Source: Phycisphaerae bacterium
Lineage (GTDB): Bacteria; Planctomycetota; Phycisphaerae; SM23-33
Direction: 5' to 3'
Assembly: GCA_009783465.1 (NCBI GenBank)
Contig: WRDM01000018.1
Span: forward strand, 1 to 51,382
Length of the DNA stretch: 51,382 bases
The notes beneath the pieces were generated by a model. The model was not told where the DNA came from. It saw only the letters and a list, made by a program, of their open reading frames with translations, and ran no database searches. Numbering within the stretch: the stretch's first letter is position 1; each line of letters begins with the position of its first letter. Of the stretch, positions 15,487 through 23,892 are shown piece by piece. A program made the position numbers and the translations under genes.

Positions 15487-15614
15487 GTTCAGACTCGACT
15501 GGCCGCAGGCCCTGCCATTTTGCGTTGCAGATCGTTGTGACAAACGAAATGTTCAGTCGCTCACACCGTCTTACAACGCAAAATGGCAGGGCCTGCGGCC
15601 CGGTTCGTCTGAAC
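15487..15614. repeat. Long hairpin D of the TTTGCGTTG family
   Basis: Arms 15487-15527 and 15574-15614 pair at about 36 of 41 positions, with the perfect inner core GGCCGCAGGCCCTGCCATTTTGCGTTG. The loop resembles that of hairpin C. It follows the XRE gene by 46 bp, so it may serve as its terminator. Confidence 0.88.
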
Positions 15615-15650
15615 AGCACCCCCGTGCGAAAAAGAAGAATATACATGCGT

Positions 15651-15680
15651 TTGCCCTCTCCGTCGCGGATACGATATAAT
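15651..15680 (+). promoter_or_regulatory. Leaderless-type promoter of the glycoside hydrolase gene
   Basis: TTGCCC (15651-15656), 18 bp, TATAAT (15675-15680, perfect -10). The -10 ends 8 bp before ATG 15689, so the message should begin at or within 2 bases of the start codon. No Shine-Dalgarno is present. Confidence 0.65.
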
Positions 15681-15688
15681 CGGCCTTC

Positions 15689-17833
15689 ATGAAACAGGTT
15701 ATACATATCCCGACGTGCCTCCTGATTCTGCTGACTGCCCTGTCGACGTTTTGTACGCACGCACAGCTCGTGCCGGCGGCCAAGACGACGGGCGTGATTG
15801 CGCCGGGGAGGGCGGCTACGCTGGAATTCCGCGTCACGGCGGAGTCGATCAAGGCCGACGATCTGGCGTACGTCGTTTCCGATTACGCGGGCGCGAACGT
15901 CGCCGAGGGCAAGGCCAGGCGTAATGAGAAAGACGCGAACATCGTCACGCTTTCGCTCACGGTGGGGCCGGGGTATTACGAAATTTCGTTCCCCGCCTTG
16001 AAGCAGACGTTCGGCGTGATCAGCGTCGAGCCGCTGCGCGGGCGGAAGGATCCGTTTTTCTGCATCGACGCGGGGCTGAGTTGGCTGGCGCCCGAGTCGG
16101 CCGACCGGCAGCGGCTGATGACGCTGATGCAGCAGTTGAGCATCGACATCGCGCGCGAACGGCTGCACTGGGGCAGCGTCAACGGCGGATTCGGCCGATT
16201 CACCTGGGACGGCGACCGCGACTACGACACGCTGCGGAAGCGGTACGAATTGGTCGGCCTGGGGGTGCTGGAGATCGCCCACGACACGCCGAAATATCTC
16301 GGCCCGACGGAGCAAAATCCGTATCCTGCCGACCTCGTGCCGGCGTCGCAGGCATGGGCGGCCATCGCCAACCGCTGGCGGAACGCTCACGCGGGCATCC
16401 AGATCTGGAACGAGCCGGATATTTTCTTCGGTGGCAACCTGCCGGCGGATCAATACGTCGCGTACGCCAAGGCGGTCTCGCGCGGCGTGTCGGGGGCGAG
16501 AATTCCCACACCCCTCGGTGGCGGCGTGCTCAGCAGTTTGGAGAACGACGCGTTCCTGCGAGGCCTGTCCGTCGGCGGGCTGATGCGGGCGGTCGATTTC
16601 GTCAGCTTCCACAACTACGCTGACGACGGCGCGTCGATTCGCAAACAAGTTGCCCGCTGCCGGGCGTGGCTCGAACAGGCCGGAGCGGCGGGCGCGGGAA
16701 TCTGGATCTCCGAATGCGGCAAGCCCTGGCCTGCGACATCGGGCGCCCGCGCCGCCAGGCCCGACGATGCGGCCAGCGCGCTGGCGATCGTCGCCAAGGC
16801 CGTCGAAGCCCGCGCGTGCGGCGTCGAACGATACTTCCCCTTCGTGCTGCCCTTCTTCGACGAACACGGAAAAAATTTTGGCATGACCGGCAAGGACGGC
16901 ACGCCCCTCCGCAGCCTGGCGGCCTACGGCGCGTGCATCGCCACACTGACCAACCGCGCGTACGTGGGCGACCTGGTGATGCCCCTGGAGAAAAGGCTGC
17001 AGATCGTCCGACGGGCGCCGGTCTTCGCCGACGACGCCACCGCCGTCATCGTCCTCTACAGCGACATGCTCAAACTGGCCACCGAAAAACCGGACGAGAA
17101 ATCCGACAAAGATCATCCTCGCCATTGGTTCGACTGGGGCTGGGATATGCCGATCATCAAAATCCTCGGCATCGACGGCCGGGAACTAACCCTCGTTGAC
17201 AACGGAAATAAGATGATCCCACTGAACGACGGCTTGGCGTACGTGCTGGTTGCCGTCAGGGATTTGGACAAATTTCTGGAAGTGGAAACCGACGCGATGA
17301 AGCTGACGCGGCAGGCCCGGCTGGATCATTCGCGAACGGTGCTGCCGCCCGTCGTGTTGCAGCATCGGCCTGATTTCGCGACCGTCGCCGCGACCAGCAA
17401 CGGCTGGCGGATCACCAAAGGCGACGCGAAAAAATGGCCTCTCGCCATCCGCGTGAACAACTTCTCGCAAGAGGAGGAAATCACACTGACCCTCCACGCC
17501 TACCCCGCCGACGCAACAGCCACCGCGATCAAACCCGCCGCCACGGCAACACGCCCAGCGACAACAGCGACAACGCGTCCCACGGCGACAACGCGCCAAC
17601 CGGCCACGACACGCCCGGCATCAACAACGACGCGCTCCGTGACGACGACAACCCGTCCCGCCGCCATGACAACACCCAAACCGCTGGCCACAAAAACCGT
17701 CACGCTCGAAGCCGGAAAAAACGTCGACGTCACCCTGACCCTCGACCTCACGAAATTCAACAACGAAATCCTCATCACCATCCAAAGCGACAACACCGAA
17801 CTCGACCGCCTGCTGATCCAGTTTGTGAAATAG
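15689..17833 (+). CDS. Secreted clan-A glycoside hydrolase-like protein
   Basis: A 714-residue exported protein with a signal peptide over residues 1-25 (LLILLTALSTFCTHA). Residues 28-120 form a beta domain. Residues 125-430 look like a TIM-barrel glycosidase: IQIWNEPDIFF carries the probable acid/base Glu (NEP motif), FVSFHNYADDG follows, and GIWISECGKPW carries the probable nucleophile Glu, as in GH5/GH39-like clan-A enzymes. Residues 430-600 form a further beta domain. About 622-678 is a Thr/Pro/Arg-rich linker of repeated TTRP-type units, followed by a short beta tail. Substrate and exact family cannot be told. The gene stands alone after hairpin D with its own near-consensus promoter. 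Confidence 0.72.
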   Translation: MKQVIHIPTCLLILLTALSTFCTHAQLVPAAKTTGVIAPGRAATLEFRVTAESIKADDLAYVVSDYAGANVAEGKARRNEKDANIVTLSLTVGPGYYEISFPALKQTFGVISVEPLRGRKDPFFCIDAGLSWLAPESADRQRLMTLMQQLSIDIARERLHWGSVNGGFGRFTWDGDRDYDTLRKRYELVGLGVLEIAHDTPKYLGPTEQNPYPADLVPASQAWAAIANRWRNAHAGIQIWNEPDIFFGGNLPADQYVAYAKAVSRGVSGARIPTPLGGGVLSSLENDAFLRGLSVGGLMRAVDFVSFHNYADDGASIRKQVARCRAWLEQAGAAGAGIWISECGKPWPATSGARAARPDDAASALAIVAKAVEARACGVERYFPFVLPFFDEHGKNFGMTGKDGTPLRSLAAYGACIATLTNRAYVGDLVMPLEKRLQIVRRAPVFADDATAVIVLYSDMLKLATEKPDEKSDKDHPRHWFDWGWDMPIIKILGIDGRELTLVDNGNKMIPLNDGLAYVLVAVRDLDKFLEVETDAMKLTRQARLDHSRTVLPPVVLQHRPDFATVAATSNGWRITKGDAKKWPLAIRVNNFSQEEEITLTLHAYPADATATAIKPAATATRPATTATTRPTATTRQPATTRPASTTTRSVTTTTRPAAMTTPKPLATKTVTLEAGKNVDVTLTLDLTKFNNEILITIQSDNTELDRLLIQFVK

Positions 17834-17865
17834 TCACACCACGAGGGAGACGCCTGATGATGGAC

Positions 17866-17975
17866 ATGGCTCTGTCTTTTTGCGTTGTACAACAGTGAAA
17901 CCAGCCGATTGGCGCCCCGTCGCGGCTACGCGCCGACACGTCCACGCGAGGCCGGGGAGGCCGGTCGATTCTTTT
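17866..17975. repeat. Chimeric half-repeat: half hairpin joined to half composite palindrome
   Basis: 17866-17889 is a single left arm of the TTTGCGTTGTA hairpin family. From about 17,903 the sequence is the right arm of the composite palindrome (GCGCCCCGTCGCGGCT...CACGCGAGGCCGGGGAGGCC). Neither partner arm is present. The join looks like a recombination or deletion product between two repeat families. It fills the gap after the glycoside hydrolase. Confidence 0.65.
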
Positions 17976-18057
17976 TCATAGAAAGCTGGCCGTATTGTTT
18001 GAACGGTTGTAGCGTTGTAGGATTAACCAACACGCCCTACGGGCGTTTCATTGTGCC

Positions 18058-19440
18058 ATGCATAACGAATCCAATAACGTGGAAATGCGGACAGGTCTCG
18101 TCAAACGCCTTGTCCTCGCCGTCGCGTGCGTCGTCGCCCTGTCGGCGGCGGCGGACGATGTTGTGCTTCAACCGCCGCTGACGTTGGCGAAGGGGCAGGC
18201 CGTTGTCACCGTGCAGCAGTCGCAGGCGGCGACGAAGGTGCTCGATGCCAAAACGAAGCAGGCGGTGAAGGATTTGTCGCAGTCGCGGGTGCTGGAGTTG
18301 CATCAGGCCGTGCTGGAGACCGACGAGGCCAGTGTGCCGACGGCGGTGCGATTGACCGTGACGGCCCGGCTGGACCTTAAGGCGACGCTGCCCAGGGAGG
18401 ACGCGTTCGAGCAGCGTGTCGAGTTGAAGAATGTGCAGGTGGATTTGCGATTCGCCGATGGCGCATGGCGGGTGGACACGGAGTCAATACGAAGTAAGGA
18501 CATGAAATCGCTGACGTCGGCGGAGATGTACGTGTTGCGGCGGGCCGTGCGCGACGCGGCGCAGGTTCACGCCAGGCCTGATTTGTCGCTGCTGCCGGCG
18601 CGGGCGGCGGCGACGGCGAAGCTTCAGCCGACGCTGGAGCAGTTGTCGCGGTGGTCGGCGTCGGCCAATGAGAGCGGGCGGATCCGCGGCGAGGCGACGG
18701 ACGCGAGTTTCCGCATTACCAGCCGGACGGCCAGCGCCGTGGATGTCGCCGGTCGCGTGGAGTTGCTCGTGCCCGTCGAGGAGCGGTCCGTCAAGGCGGC
18801 GATGGAGTTGTCGCTGCAAATCGACTCCGCTACTGGCCTGGTGCGGCGACGTCGCGTCGAGTTTTCGATGGCTGCGACGGCGGGCGCGGGCGTGATTCAG
18901 TCGACCGGCAGCGGCCTGGAGGTGACGAGCGTTCGTGAGAAGGCCGACCTGCCAACGGGCCCGCTCAACGCGTTGGGCTGGAAGGCCGTAAGCGACGCCT
19001 CGACGTGGCGCGACGCGCCGTTGGGCGTGGGCCTGACGCTGCCTCGCGCCGCCGTGCAACGCCCCGGCCAAACGACGTGGGACATCCCCGGCGGCGGCAG
19101 CGTGAGCGTCGAAATCCGCCCGCGCGATTTCCTGCCGACGCTCGCGCAGGTGCTCGAACCGGGCGTGGAAAATCTCCGCCGAGACGACCTGGGCCTCAAG
19201 GACATCGAACCGGGCGAGCCGTTCCGCCTACCCGACGGCCTGCCCGCCGCCATCGTCCATGCCCGCTCGCAAGACGGAAAAACCGCCCTCCTCGTCCTGC
19301 TGACCGCCGACGGATTTCGCACCCTCGCCGTCACAGCCGCCTGCCCCGCCGACAACAAAACCCTCCTGGCACAACTGGAACAAACCCTCCGCAGCCTCCG
19401 TGTCCAAGGCTTCAACACATGGACCGCGGCGGGGAAGTGA
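18058..19440 (+). CDS. Secreted protein of unknown function
   Basis: A protein of 460 residues, or 451 from ATG 18085. The second start gives a cleaner signal peptide (MRTGLVKRLVLAVACVVALSAAADD), and no strong ribosome-binding site decides between them. Residues 30-250 alternate strand and helix with a repeated pattern of Ala, Val and Arg. Residues 300-450 contain IPGGGSVSVEIRPRDFLP and LLVLLTADGFRTLAVTAACP, reminiscent of a PsbP/DUF1795-like or Mog1-type fold, but this is weak. No family is assigned. It is convergent with the sigma-factor cluster, with 14 bp between the stops. Confidence 0.65.
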   Translation: MHNESNNVEMRTGLVKRLVLAVACVVALSAAADDVVLQPPLTLAKGQAVVTVQQSQAATKVLDAKTKQAVKDLSQSRVLELHQAVLETDEASVPTAVRLTVTARLDLKATLPREDAFEQRVELKNVQVDLRFADGAWRVDTESIRSKDMKSLTSAEMYVLRRAVRDAAQVHARPDLSLLPARAAATAKLQPTLEQLSRWSASANESGRIRGEATDASFRITSRTASAVDVAGRVELLVPVEERSVKAAMELSLQIDSATGLVRRRRVEFSMAATAGAGVIQSTGSGLEVTSVREKADLPTGPLNALGWKAVSDASTWRDAPLGVGLTLPRAAVQRPGQTTWDIPGGGSVSVEIRPRDFLPTLAQVLEPGVENLRRDDLGLKDIEPGEPFRLPDGLPAAIVHARSQDGKTALLVLLTADGFRTLAVTAACPADNKTLLAQLEQTLRSLRVQGFNTWTAAGK

Positions 19441-19454
19441 TGAGTAACGTCTCG

Positions 19455-19784
19455 TCACTCGTCGTCCATCATGATGTGTGCGGGGGCTGCGTAGCCTCGC
19501 AGGGATGCGGGTTCGCCTCTCAGCTCTTTGGATTTTTCCGTCGGCGGTGTGTCGATCTGATTTGCAGGCGGTGCGCCCATTGTGCTTTGCGGCGGCGTGC
19601 CCATGCAGCCGCTTGAAAGGCCTACGGTCAGCGCGATCGTTGTTGCTGCCGCCGTGGTGCGACACGCGGTGACGAAGGCGGACAACGCTTTTTTCGCCGC
19701 CCCCGTGTCCACCGGCTGACGACAAGGTTGCAGTGCCTCGCGGGAATGGTTTTGGGACGGTTTTGTGGTGTTTCGTAAACCCAT
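19455..19784 (-). CDS. Small probable lipoprotein
   Basis: A 109-residue protein with a long, partly charged N-terminal segment, a hydrophobic stretch (AAATTIALTVGL) and a possible lipobox ending SSGC at about residue 59. This is followed by a proline-rich, negatively charged mature part. ATG 19784 has GAGGA about 8 bp upstream and lies 12 bp after the stop of the STN-domain gene. The unusual length of the pre-lipobox segment argues for caution. It is the last gene of the minus-strand sigma-factor cluster. No family is recognised. Confidence 0.5.
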   Translation of the reverse strand: MGLRNTTKPSQNHSREALQPCRQPVDTGAAKKALSAFVTACRTTAAATTIALTVGLSSGCMGTPPQSTMGAPPANQIDTPPTEKSKELRGEPASLRGYAAPAHIMMDDE

Positions 19785-19795
19785 AGTCGTCGTCC

Positions 19796-20974
19796 TCAAT
19801 GTCCGCCTTCCTCGTCGTCGGGGACGATGGTGACGTTGTCGATGCGGTCGCCGCCGTCGGTGCCCAGTCGTTTGCGGAGGGATTCGATATACGCGTTTTT
19901 ATGGGCTTCGATGGCGTCGCGGAGGTCGGCGGGGAGTTCCTCGGCCCGGACGGTGACGCGGACGGTTTCGCCGTTGAGGTCGAGGTCCATCTGGAGCATC
20001 CAGGGCGAGCGGGGCTGGGCGGCGGCGTTGGCGGCGCCCGAGGGCTTGCCCGCCTCGACGCTCAGACCGACGTCGGTGGCGGTGAACTTCAGCCCCGTCG
20101 AGCCGCTGATGACTTCCAGCGCCTGCGCGATCGACGCGTCGGCCATCACCAGGCTGAAATTGCTCCGCGTCTCCGAGGGCAGCAGTTGCATCACGCCGGG
20201 CTCGATGCTCAGCGGCACGCGGGCCTTGCGGGCCAGGTCCAGCAGCACGGTGGAGAGTTTTTCGCTCTGATACCGCAGCGTTACGGTCTGCTGAAGCTGG
20301 CGTTCGATCTGTTCTTTTTTCGGCAGGATGACGACGGTTTGGTCGTTGAGATACCACGAGTATTCCGTGCCACACATGGCGTCGAGAAAGGCCGCCGGCG
20401 AGCAGGGCAGGGCGGCCAGGCCGCGAGCGTAGGCGGCCTCGACCTGCTTTTCCGAGCGGCTGACGGTCAGGTCGAGATCGGGGGTTTCGGTGAGTTTTCG
20501 GAGGTTTTCCAGGACGGCCTTTTTGTCGGCGGCGGCGTCCAGTTTGCCGCTGTTGAGTTTGGCCAGGAGTTGGAGTTCCTCGTAGGACGCCCGCCTGCCC
20601 ATGCGGAAGAGGGCTTCGTTCGGGCTGACGCGGACGGCTCCGCCGTCAACGGTCCATTGGAGGCTTTGCGGGGCGAGCATGGGCGAAAGGGCGTTCCGCA
20701 GCGTGATATTTTTGAGAGAGATCCGCAGGCGGGTCTGTTCGCCCCAGGGCAGGCGCTCGAACGTGTCGGCGTCGATGGCGAATTTCACGCCGCTCTCGCG
20801 CTGGAGGCGGTCGAAGACGTCGCGAATCGGCTGATCGGTGATCGTGACGTTCAGTGATTTATCGAGGTTCTGTTGAAGCCCCGCCGCGTTCTGGGCGGCC
20901 ACGGGCAGGCCAAGCAACACGCCCAGCAGGACGGCGGCGACGAGGGTTCGGGGAATTCGGGTGGTTGTGTTCAT
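19796..20974 (-). CDS. Periplasmic protein with two STN (secretin/TonB short N-terminal)-like domains
   Basis: A 392-residue exported protein. ATG 20974 begins a clear signal peptide (RTLVAAVLLGVLLGLPVAAQ); 93 upstream in-frame residues are translated repeat and were left out. Residues 35-110 (LNVTITDQPIRDVFDRLQ, FAIDADTFERLPWG, ITLRNALSPMLA) match the STN fold found at the N-terminus of secretins and TonB receptors. A second related unit at about 225-310 begins TVTLRYQSEKLSTVLLDL. There is no secretin channel domain. It is encoded after an ECF sigma factor and anti-sigma partner, so it may be part of a cell-surface signalling pathway. That role is inferred. Confidence 0.65.
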   Translation of the reverse strand: MNTTTRIPRTLVAAVLLGVLLGLPVAAQNAAGLQQNLDKSLNVTITDQPIRDVFDRLQRESGVKFAIDADTFERLPWGEQTRLRISLKNITLRNALSPMLAPQSLQWTVDGGAVRVSPNEALFRMGRRASYEELQLLAKLNSGKLDAAADKKAVLENLRKLTETPDLDLTVSRSEKQVEAAYARGLAALPCSPAAFLDAMCGTEYSWYLNDQTVVILPKKEQIERQLQQTVTLRYQSEKLSTVLLDLARKARVPLSIEPGVMQLLPSETRSNFSLVMADASIAQALEVISGSTGLKFTATDVGLSVEAGKPSGAANAAAQPRSPWMLQMDLDLNGETVRVTVRAEELPADLRDAIEAHKNAYIESLRKRLGTDGGDRIDNVTIVPDDEEGGH

Positions 20975-21019
20975 GGAAAAACCTCTGAGTAGTGACAGGG
21001 GATACGAGGAGGCGACGAA

Positions 21020-21264
21020 AGCCACTAGCCACAAGCCACAAGCGACAAGGGGTTTCGCCACGTTGTGGTAAAATCGTACATCCCGTTCGAGAGAGTAGTC
21101 TCGATGCTTCGCGGACTCATGGCTCGGTGTCATCGTGCCATTCCACCCGTATGCCATGACTTTGGCCGAACTCGCCATACCTGGTGGCTTGTGGCTGGTG
21201 GCTAGTGGCTTCTTCATTTGTCGCTTATCGCTTGTCACGGTTTCGCTAGTCACTCGTCGCTCGT
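21020..21264. repeat. Tandem-word inverted repeat in the sigma cluster
   Basis: Words AGCCACA/AGCGACA at 21020-21050 are complemented by GTGGCTT/GTGGCTG words at 21183-21211. A third block of GTCGCTT/GTCACTC words at 21218-21264 begins 1-2 bases after the anti-sigma stop codon (minus-strand sense). GCCATACCTGGTGGCT at 21174-21189 is a boundary motif also seen at 27.69 and 40.0 kb. The array fills the gap between the anti-sigma and STN-protein genes. Confidence 0.75.
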
Positions 21265-21265
21265 G

Positions 21266-21940
21266 TTAGTAGATATCGTACCAATCGAAGCTGTCGGGTC
21301 GGTCCAGGACCATCAGGACGGTGCCCGCGGGCAGGGGGGTTGCGCTGGGGCCTGTTCGGCCGATGTCGCCGTGGGCGAGCGGATTGTCGTTGGGGTCGGC
21401 GAGCATGAATTCGTCGTCGCTGGGATAGCTGATGCGAATCTGGACGATGGAGACGCCCTCGCTGTCGTCGGCGAAGGGTTCGATGGCGGATTCGACGCTG
21501 CCCAGGGCGGCCATGTGCGGCGGGACGAGGACGCTGGCGACGGAGCCAGCCGTCGGCTGCGGAGGGGTCGGTACGACCGTTGCGGTTCGGAAGACGATGA
21601 ACGCGCCGATGGCCAGCATGGCGACGGCGGCCGCGGACAGCGCCCCGCCGAACACCCACGGCAGCACTCGTTTACGCGGTGAATAGGTCAGCAGGGCCTT
21701 CTTCTCGATGCAGGCCATGATGTCGGCACGCTGGGCGTCGTAATCGACGGCCGACAGCTCCGGCGCGACGGCGAGGTCTTCGAGCATGTCATCCAGCCGG
21801 CGATAGCCCGCGTAGGTCTTGGCCAACTCGTCGTCGTCCCGCAGCCGCGCGAGCAGGAGGGCCTCCTCATCGGGCGGGAGGTCGCCGTCGAGCAGTTGGC
21901 TGAGTTTGAACTCCATGTTGTCGTATTCGGGCTTTTCCAT
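21266..21940 (-). CDS. Probable anti-sigma factor, single-pass membrane protein
   Basis: A 224-residue protein. The N-terminal 80 residues (FKLSQLLDGDLPPDEEALLLARL) resemble the cytosolic sigma-binding domain of anti-sigma factors but lack the Cys/His zinc residues of the zf-HC2 type. One membrane helix lies at about 94-117 (VFGGALSAAAVAMLAIGAF), followed by a Pro-rich and acidic external domain. It starts 41 bp after the upstream ECF sigma gene on the same strand, the normal order for a sigma/anti-sigma pair. The ligand or trigger is unknown. Confidence 0.7.
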   Translation of the reverse strand: MEKPEYDNMEFKLSQLLDGDLPPDEEALLLARLRDDDELAKTYAGYRRLDDMLEDLAVAPELSAVDYDAQRADIMACIEKKALLTYSPRKRVLPWVFGGALSAAAVAMLAIGAFIVFRTATVVPTPPQPTAGSVASVLVPPHMAALGSVESAIEPFADDSEGVSIVQIRISYPSDDEFMLADPNDNPLAHGDIGRTGPSATPLPAGTVLMVLDRPDSFDWYDIY

Positions 21941-21981
21941 AGCACACCGTCGCTGGTTTTACTCGTTTTCCTTCCGGCTTT

Positions 21982-22581
21982 CTACAGGTAATCTTTCAGT
22001 CGTTCCTTCAGTTTTTTTCTGGCGGTAAACACGTGCCATTTCACCGCTTCCACGCTGCATTTGAGCGTTTCGGCGATTTCCTTCTGAGGCCGCTGCTCCA
22101 TGCAGAACAGAATCAGCGCCTTTCGCTGCATGTCGGGCAGTTCGTCGATGGCCTGCTGCATCAGCCGCTTGACGTCGTTGGCGGAGGCGGCCTCGTCGGG
22201 CCTGACCGCCGACGTGTCGACCGGCTGAATCCCGCCGCCGTCCTCGTCGTCGGTGTCGAGCGAAATCCCGCGCCGCAGCGCCCGGCTTCGACGCTTGTTG
22301 AGCGACATGTTGCTCACGATCCGCAGCAGCCACGGGCCGAAACGCTCCGTTTTGTCCAGCGAAGCCAACTTTTCGTATGCCCGCAAAAACGCGTCCTGCG
22401 TGACTTCCAACGCATCGTCCATGTTGTTCAGCAGGCGATAGGCCACGCTCGTCGCCTGCCGCTGATACCGGACGATCAGGGCGTCAAACGCCGACCGCTC
22501 GCCGCGACAGGCCGCCGCGACGAGCTTGGCGTCGTCCCGATCGCCTGGGCTCTGCTCAATGCTTTCCGTTACAGTAGACAC
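21982..22581 (-). CDS. ECF-type RNA polymerase sigma factor (sigma-70 family)
   Basis: A 199-residue group-4 sigma factor. Region 2 is at about residues 28-100 (AFDALIVRYQRQATSVAYRLL, ALEVTQDAFLRAYEKL, FGPWLLRIVSNMSLNKRR) and recognises the -10. Region 4 is at about 138-196 (AIDELPDMQRKALILF, PQKEIAETLKCSVEAVKWHVF) and recognises the -35. The linker is acidic and Gly-rich. It starts at GTG 22581. It heads a minus-strand cluster with an anti-sigma factor, an STN-domain protein and a small lipoprotein, and diverges from the DUF58/BatA operon, which makes that operon a candidate target. Confidence 0.9.
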   Translation of the reverse strand: MSTVTESIEQSPGDRDDAKLVAAACRGERSAFDALIVRYQRQATSVAYRLLNNMDDALEVTQDAFLRAYEKLASLDKTERFGPWLLRIVSNMSLNKRRSRALRRGISLDTDDEDGGGIQPVDTSAVRPDEAASANDVKRLMQQAIDELPDMQRKALILFCMEQRPQKEIAETLKCSVEAVKWHVFTARKKLKERLKDYL

Positions 22582-22718
22582 GCGTGGTAATAAAAGGTTG
22601 GCCGCCAGGATAAATAAATTTCCACCCTCGTCTCAACCTCTCAGGCGAGGATTATACCATCCGCCGCCCCGAACGTATGCGGGATTTCAAAGGCCACAGG
22701 ATCAGTGCACATCGGCGG

Positions 22719-22726
22719 TATAAAAT
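22719..22726 (+). promoter_or_regulatory. -10 region for the DUF58/BatA operon
   Basis: TATAAAAT lies 58 bp before ATG 22784. No good housekeeping -35 is found at 16-18 bp, so an activator or alternative sigma factor may be needed. The adjacent ECF sigma gene is divergent from it. Confidence 0.35.
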
Positions 22727-22783
22727 TCTGGGTCCACTCGGCCCGGAGCGGAGTTAAAGAAGATAGGTTCACAGGTGGAAGGT

Positions 22784-23719
22784 ATGCCCAACGGTAACGG
22801 ACAAAACGGTTACGCGGCCTTGCTGGATCCGGCGGCGTTGAACAAGATCGGCAAGCTGGAGCTGATTGCGCGCGGTATTGTCGAGGGATTTGTCAGCGGG
22901 AGGCACAAAAGCCCATACAAAGGGTTTTCCGTGGAATTTGCCGAGCACCGGCAGTACGTGCCCGGCGACGACACGCGCGATCTCGACTGGCGGGTCTACG
23001 GCAAGAGCGACCGCTACTACATCAAGCAGTTCATCGAGGAGACCAATCTTCGATGCACGATCCTGCTCGATGCCAGCGGCTCGATGAAATACGCCGGAAC
23101 CGCCGCGGCCCGGCACGAAGGCCAGCCGCTGTCGAAGTTCCGGTACGGCCAATTTCTCGCCGCCAGCATGACGCACCTGATGCTGCACCAGCAGGACGCC
23201 GTCGGGCTGGTGACGTTCGACACGGCCATTCGGCGGTACATCCCCAGCCGCAGCCGCGTCAGCCACATGCGGGCGATCCTGGAGGAACTCGCCACCACCA
23301 CGCCCGGCGAGGAGACGAAGCTGTCGCCCATTTTTCACGACATCGCCGAACGCGCCCACCGTAGAGGCCTGATCGTGGTCATCAGCGACCTCTTCGACGA
23401 CCCGGCGGAGATTCTGTCGGCCCTGCATCACTTCCGCTATCGCAAGCACGAGGTGCTTGTGCTGCACGTGATGGCCCAGGAGGAACTGACGTTCCCGTTC
23501 GAGAGCTGGAGCGATTTCCGCGACCTGGAGACCAGGGACGGCAAGATCCAACTGGACCCGCAAAGCGTCCGGGCGGCGTATCTGGAGGAGATCAACCGGT
23601 TCATCCGCCAACTGGAAACCGGCTGCGGACAGATGAAGATCGACTACGTACAGATGTCCACGGCCCAGCCGTTCGACGTGGCGTTGGCGCAGTATCTCGC
23701 GGCGAGACGTGGGAGGTAG
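22784..23719 (+). CDS. DUF58 domain protein
   Basis: A 311-residue cytosolic protein. The diagnostic DUF58 block is SPYKGFSVEFAEHRQYVPGDD followed by RDLDWRVYGKSDRYYIKQF at about 45-85. A von Willebrand-like fold follows, with metal-site motif LLDASGSM at about 98-105 and LIVVISDLFDD at about 203. DUF58 proteins are usually encoded with a MoxR AAA ATPase and BatA-like proteins, in systems thought to help assemble or stabilise envelope complexes. Here no moxR gene is present and this gene opens the operon. ATG 22784 follows a GGTGGAAGG stretch; GTG 22775 is an alternative. The stop codon TAG is followed after one base by a GACAAGT word array. Confidence 0.88.
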   Translation: MPNGNGQNGYAALLDPAALNKIGKLELIARGIVEGFVSGRHKSPYKGFSVEFAEHRQYVPGDDTRDLDWRVYGKSDRYYIKQFIEETNLRCTILLDASGSMKYAGTAAARHEGQPLSKFRYGQFLAASMTHLMLHQQDAVGLVTFDTAIRRYIPSRSRVSHMRAILEELATTTPGEETKLSPIFHDIAERAHRRGLIVVISDLFDDPAEILSALHHFRYRKHEVLVLHVMAQEELTFPFESWSDFRDLETRDGKIQLDPQSVRAAYLEEINRFIRQLETGCGQMKIDYVQMSTAQPFDVALAQYLAARRGR

Positions 23720-23720
23720 C

Positions 23721-23871
23721 GACAAGTGACAAGTAACAAGTGACAAGAGAAGGCAGCGTTTGCAGACTTTTAATGCTTTGGATAGAGCGAGAGAACAAAA
23801 AATGCTGCGATTCCACACAAGTGCTCTGCGACGATCGAGAAGCGAAACTCTAGTCACTTGTCACTGGTCAC
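23721..23871. repeat. Tandem-word inverted repeat, operon gap 1 (GACAAGT words)
   Basis: Four 7-bp units (GACAAGT, GACAAGT, AACAAGT, GACAAGA; 23721-23748) are complemented by GTCACTT-type words at 23851-23871. A further and longer complement lies at 24343-24375, beyond the S23 gene. The left array starts one base after the DUF58 stop. The inner segment 23810-23860 is about 69% identical to 37011-37061 in operon gap 4, so the two gaps hold copies of one element. Confidence 0.8.
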
Positions 23872-23892
23872 GGCTGTATGAGGAACGTCTAC

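Noticed and set aside
17560..17700. Thr/Pro/Arg-rich tract of the glycoside hydrolase as a separate repeat element
   Set aside because: It stays in frame within the coding region and fits an ordinary linker between extracellular domains.
20975..21253. 93-codon N-terminal extension of the STN-domain protein
   Set aside because: It translates the word-array repeat, and a clear signal peptide begins at ATG 20974.
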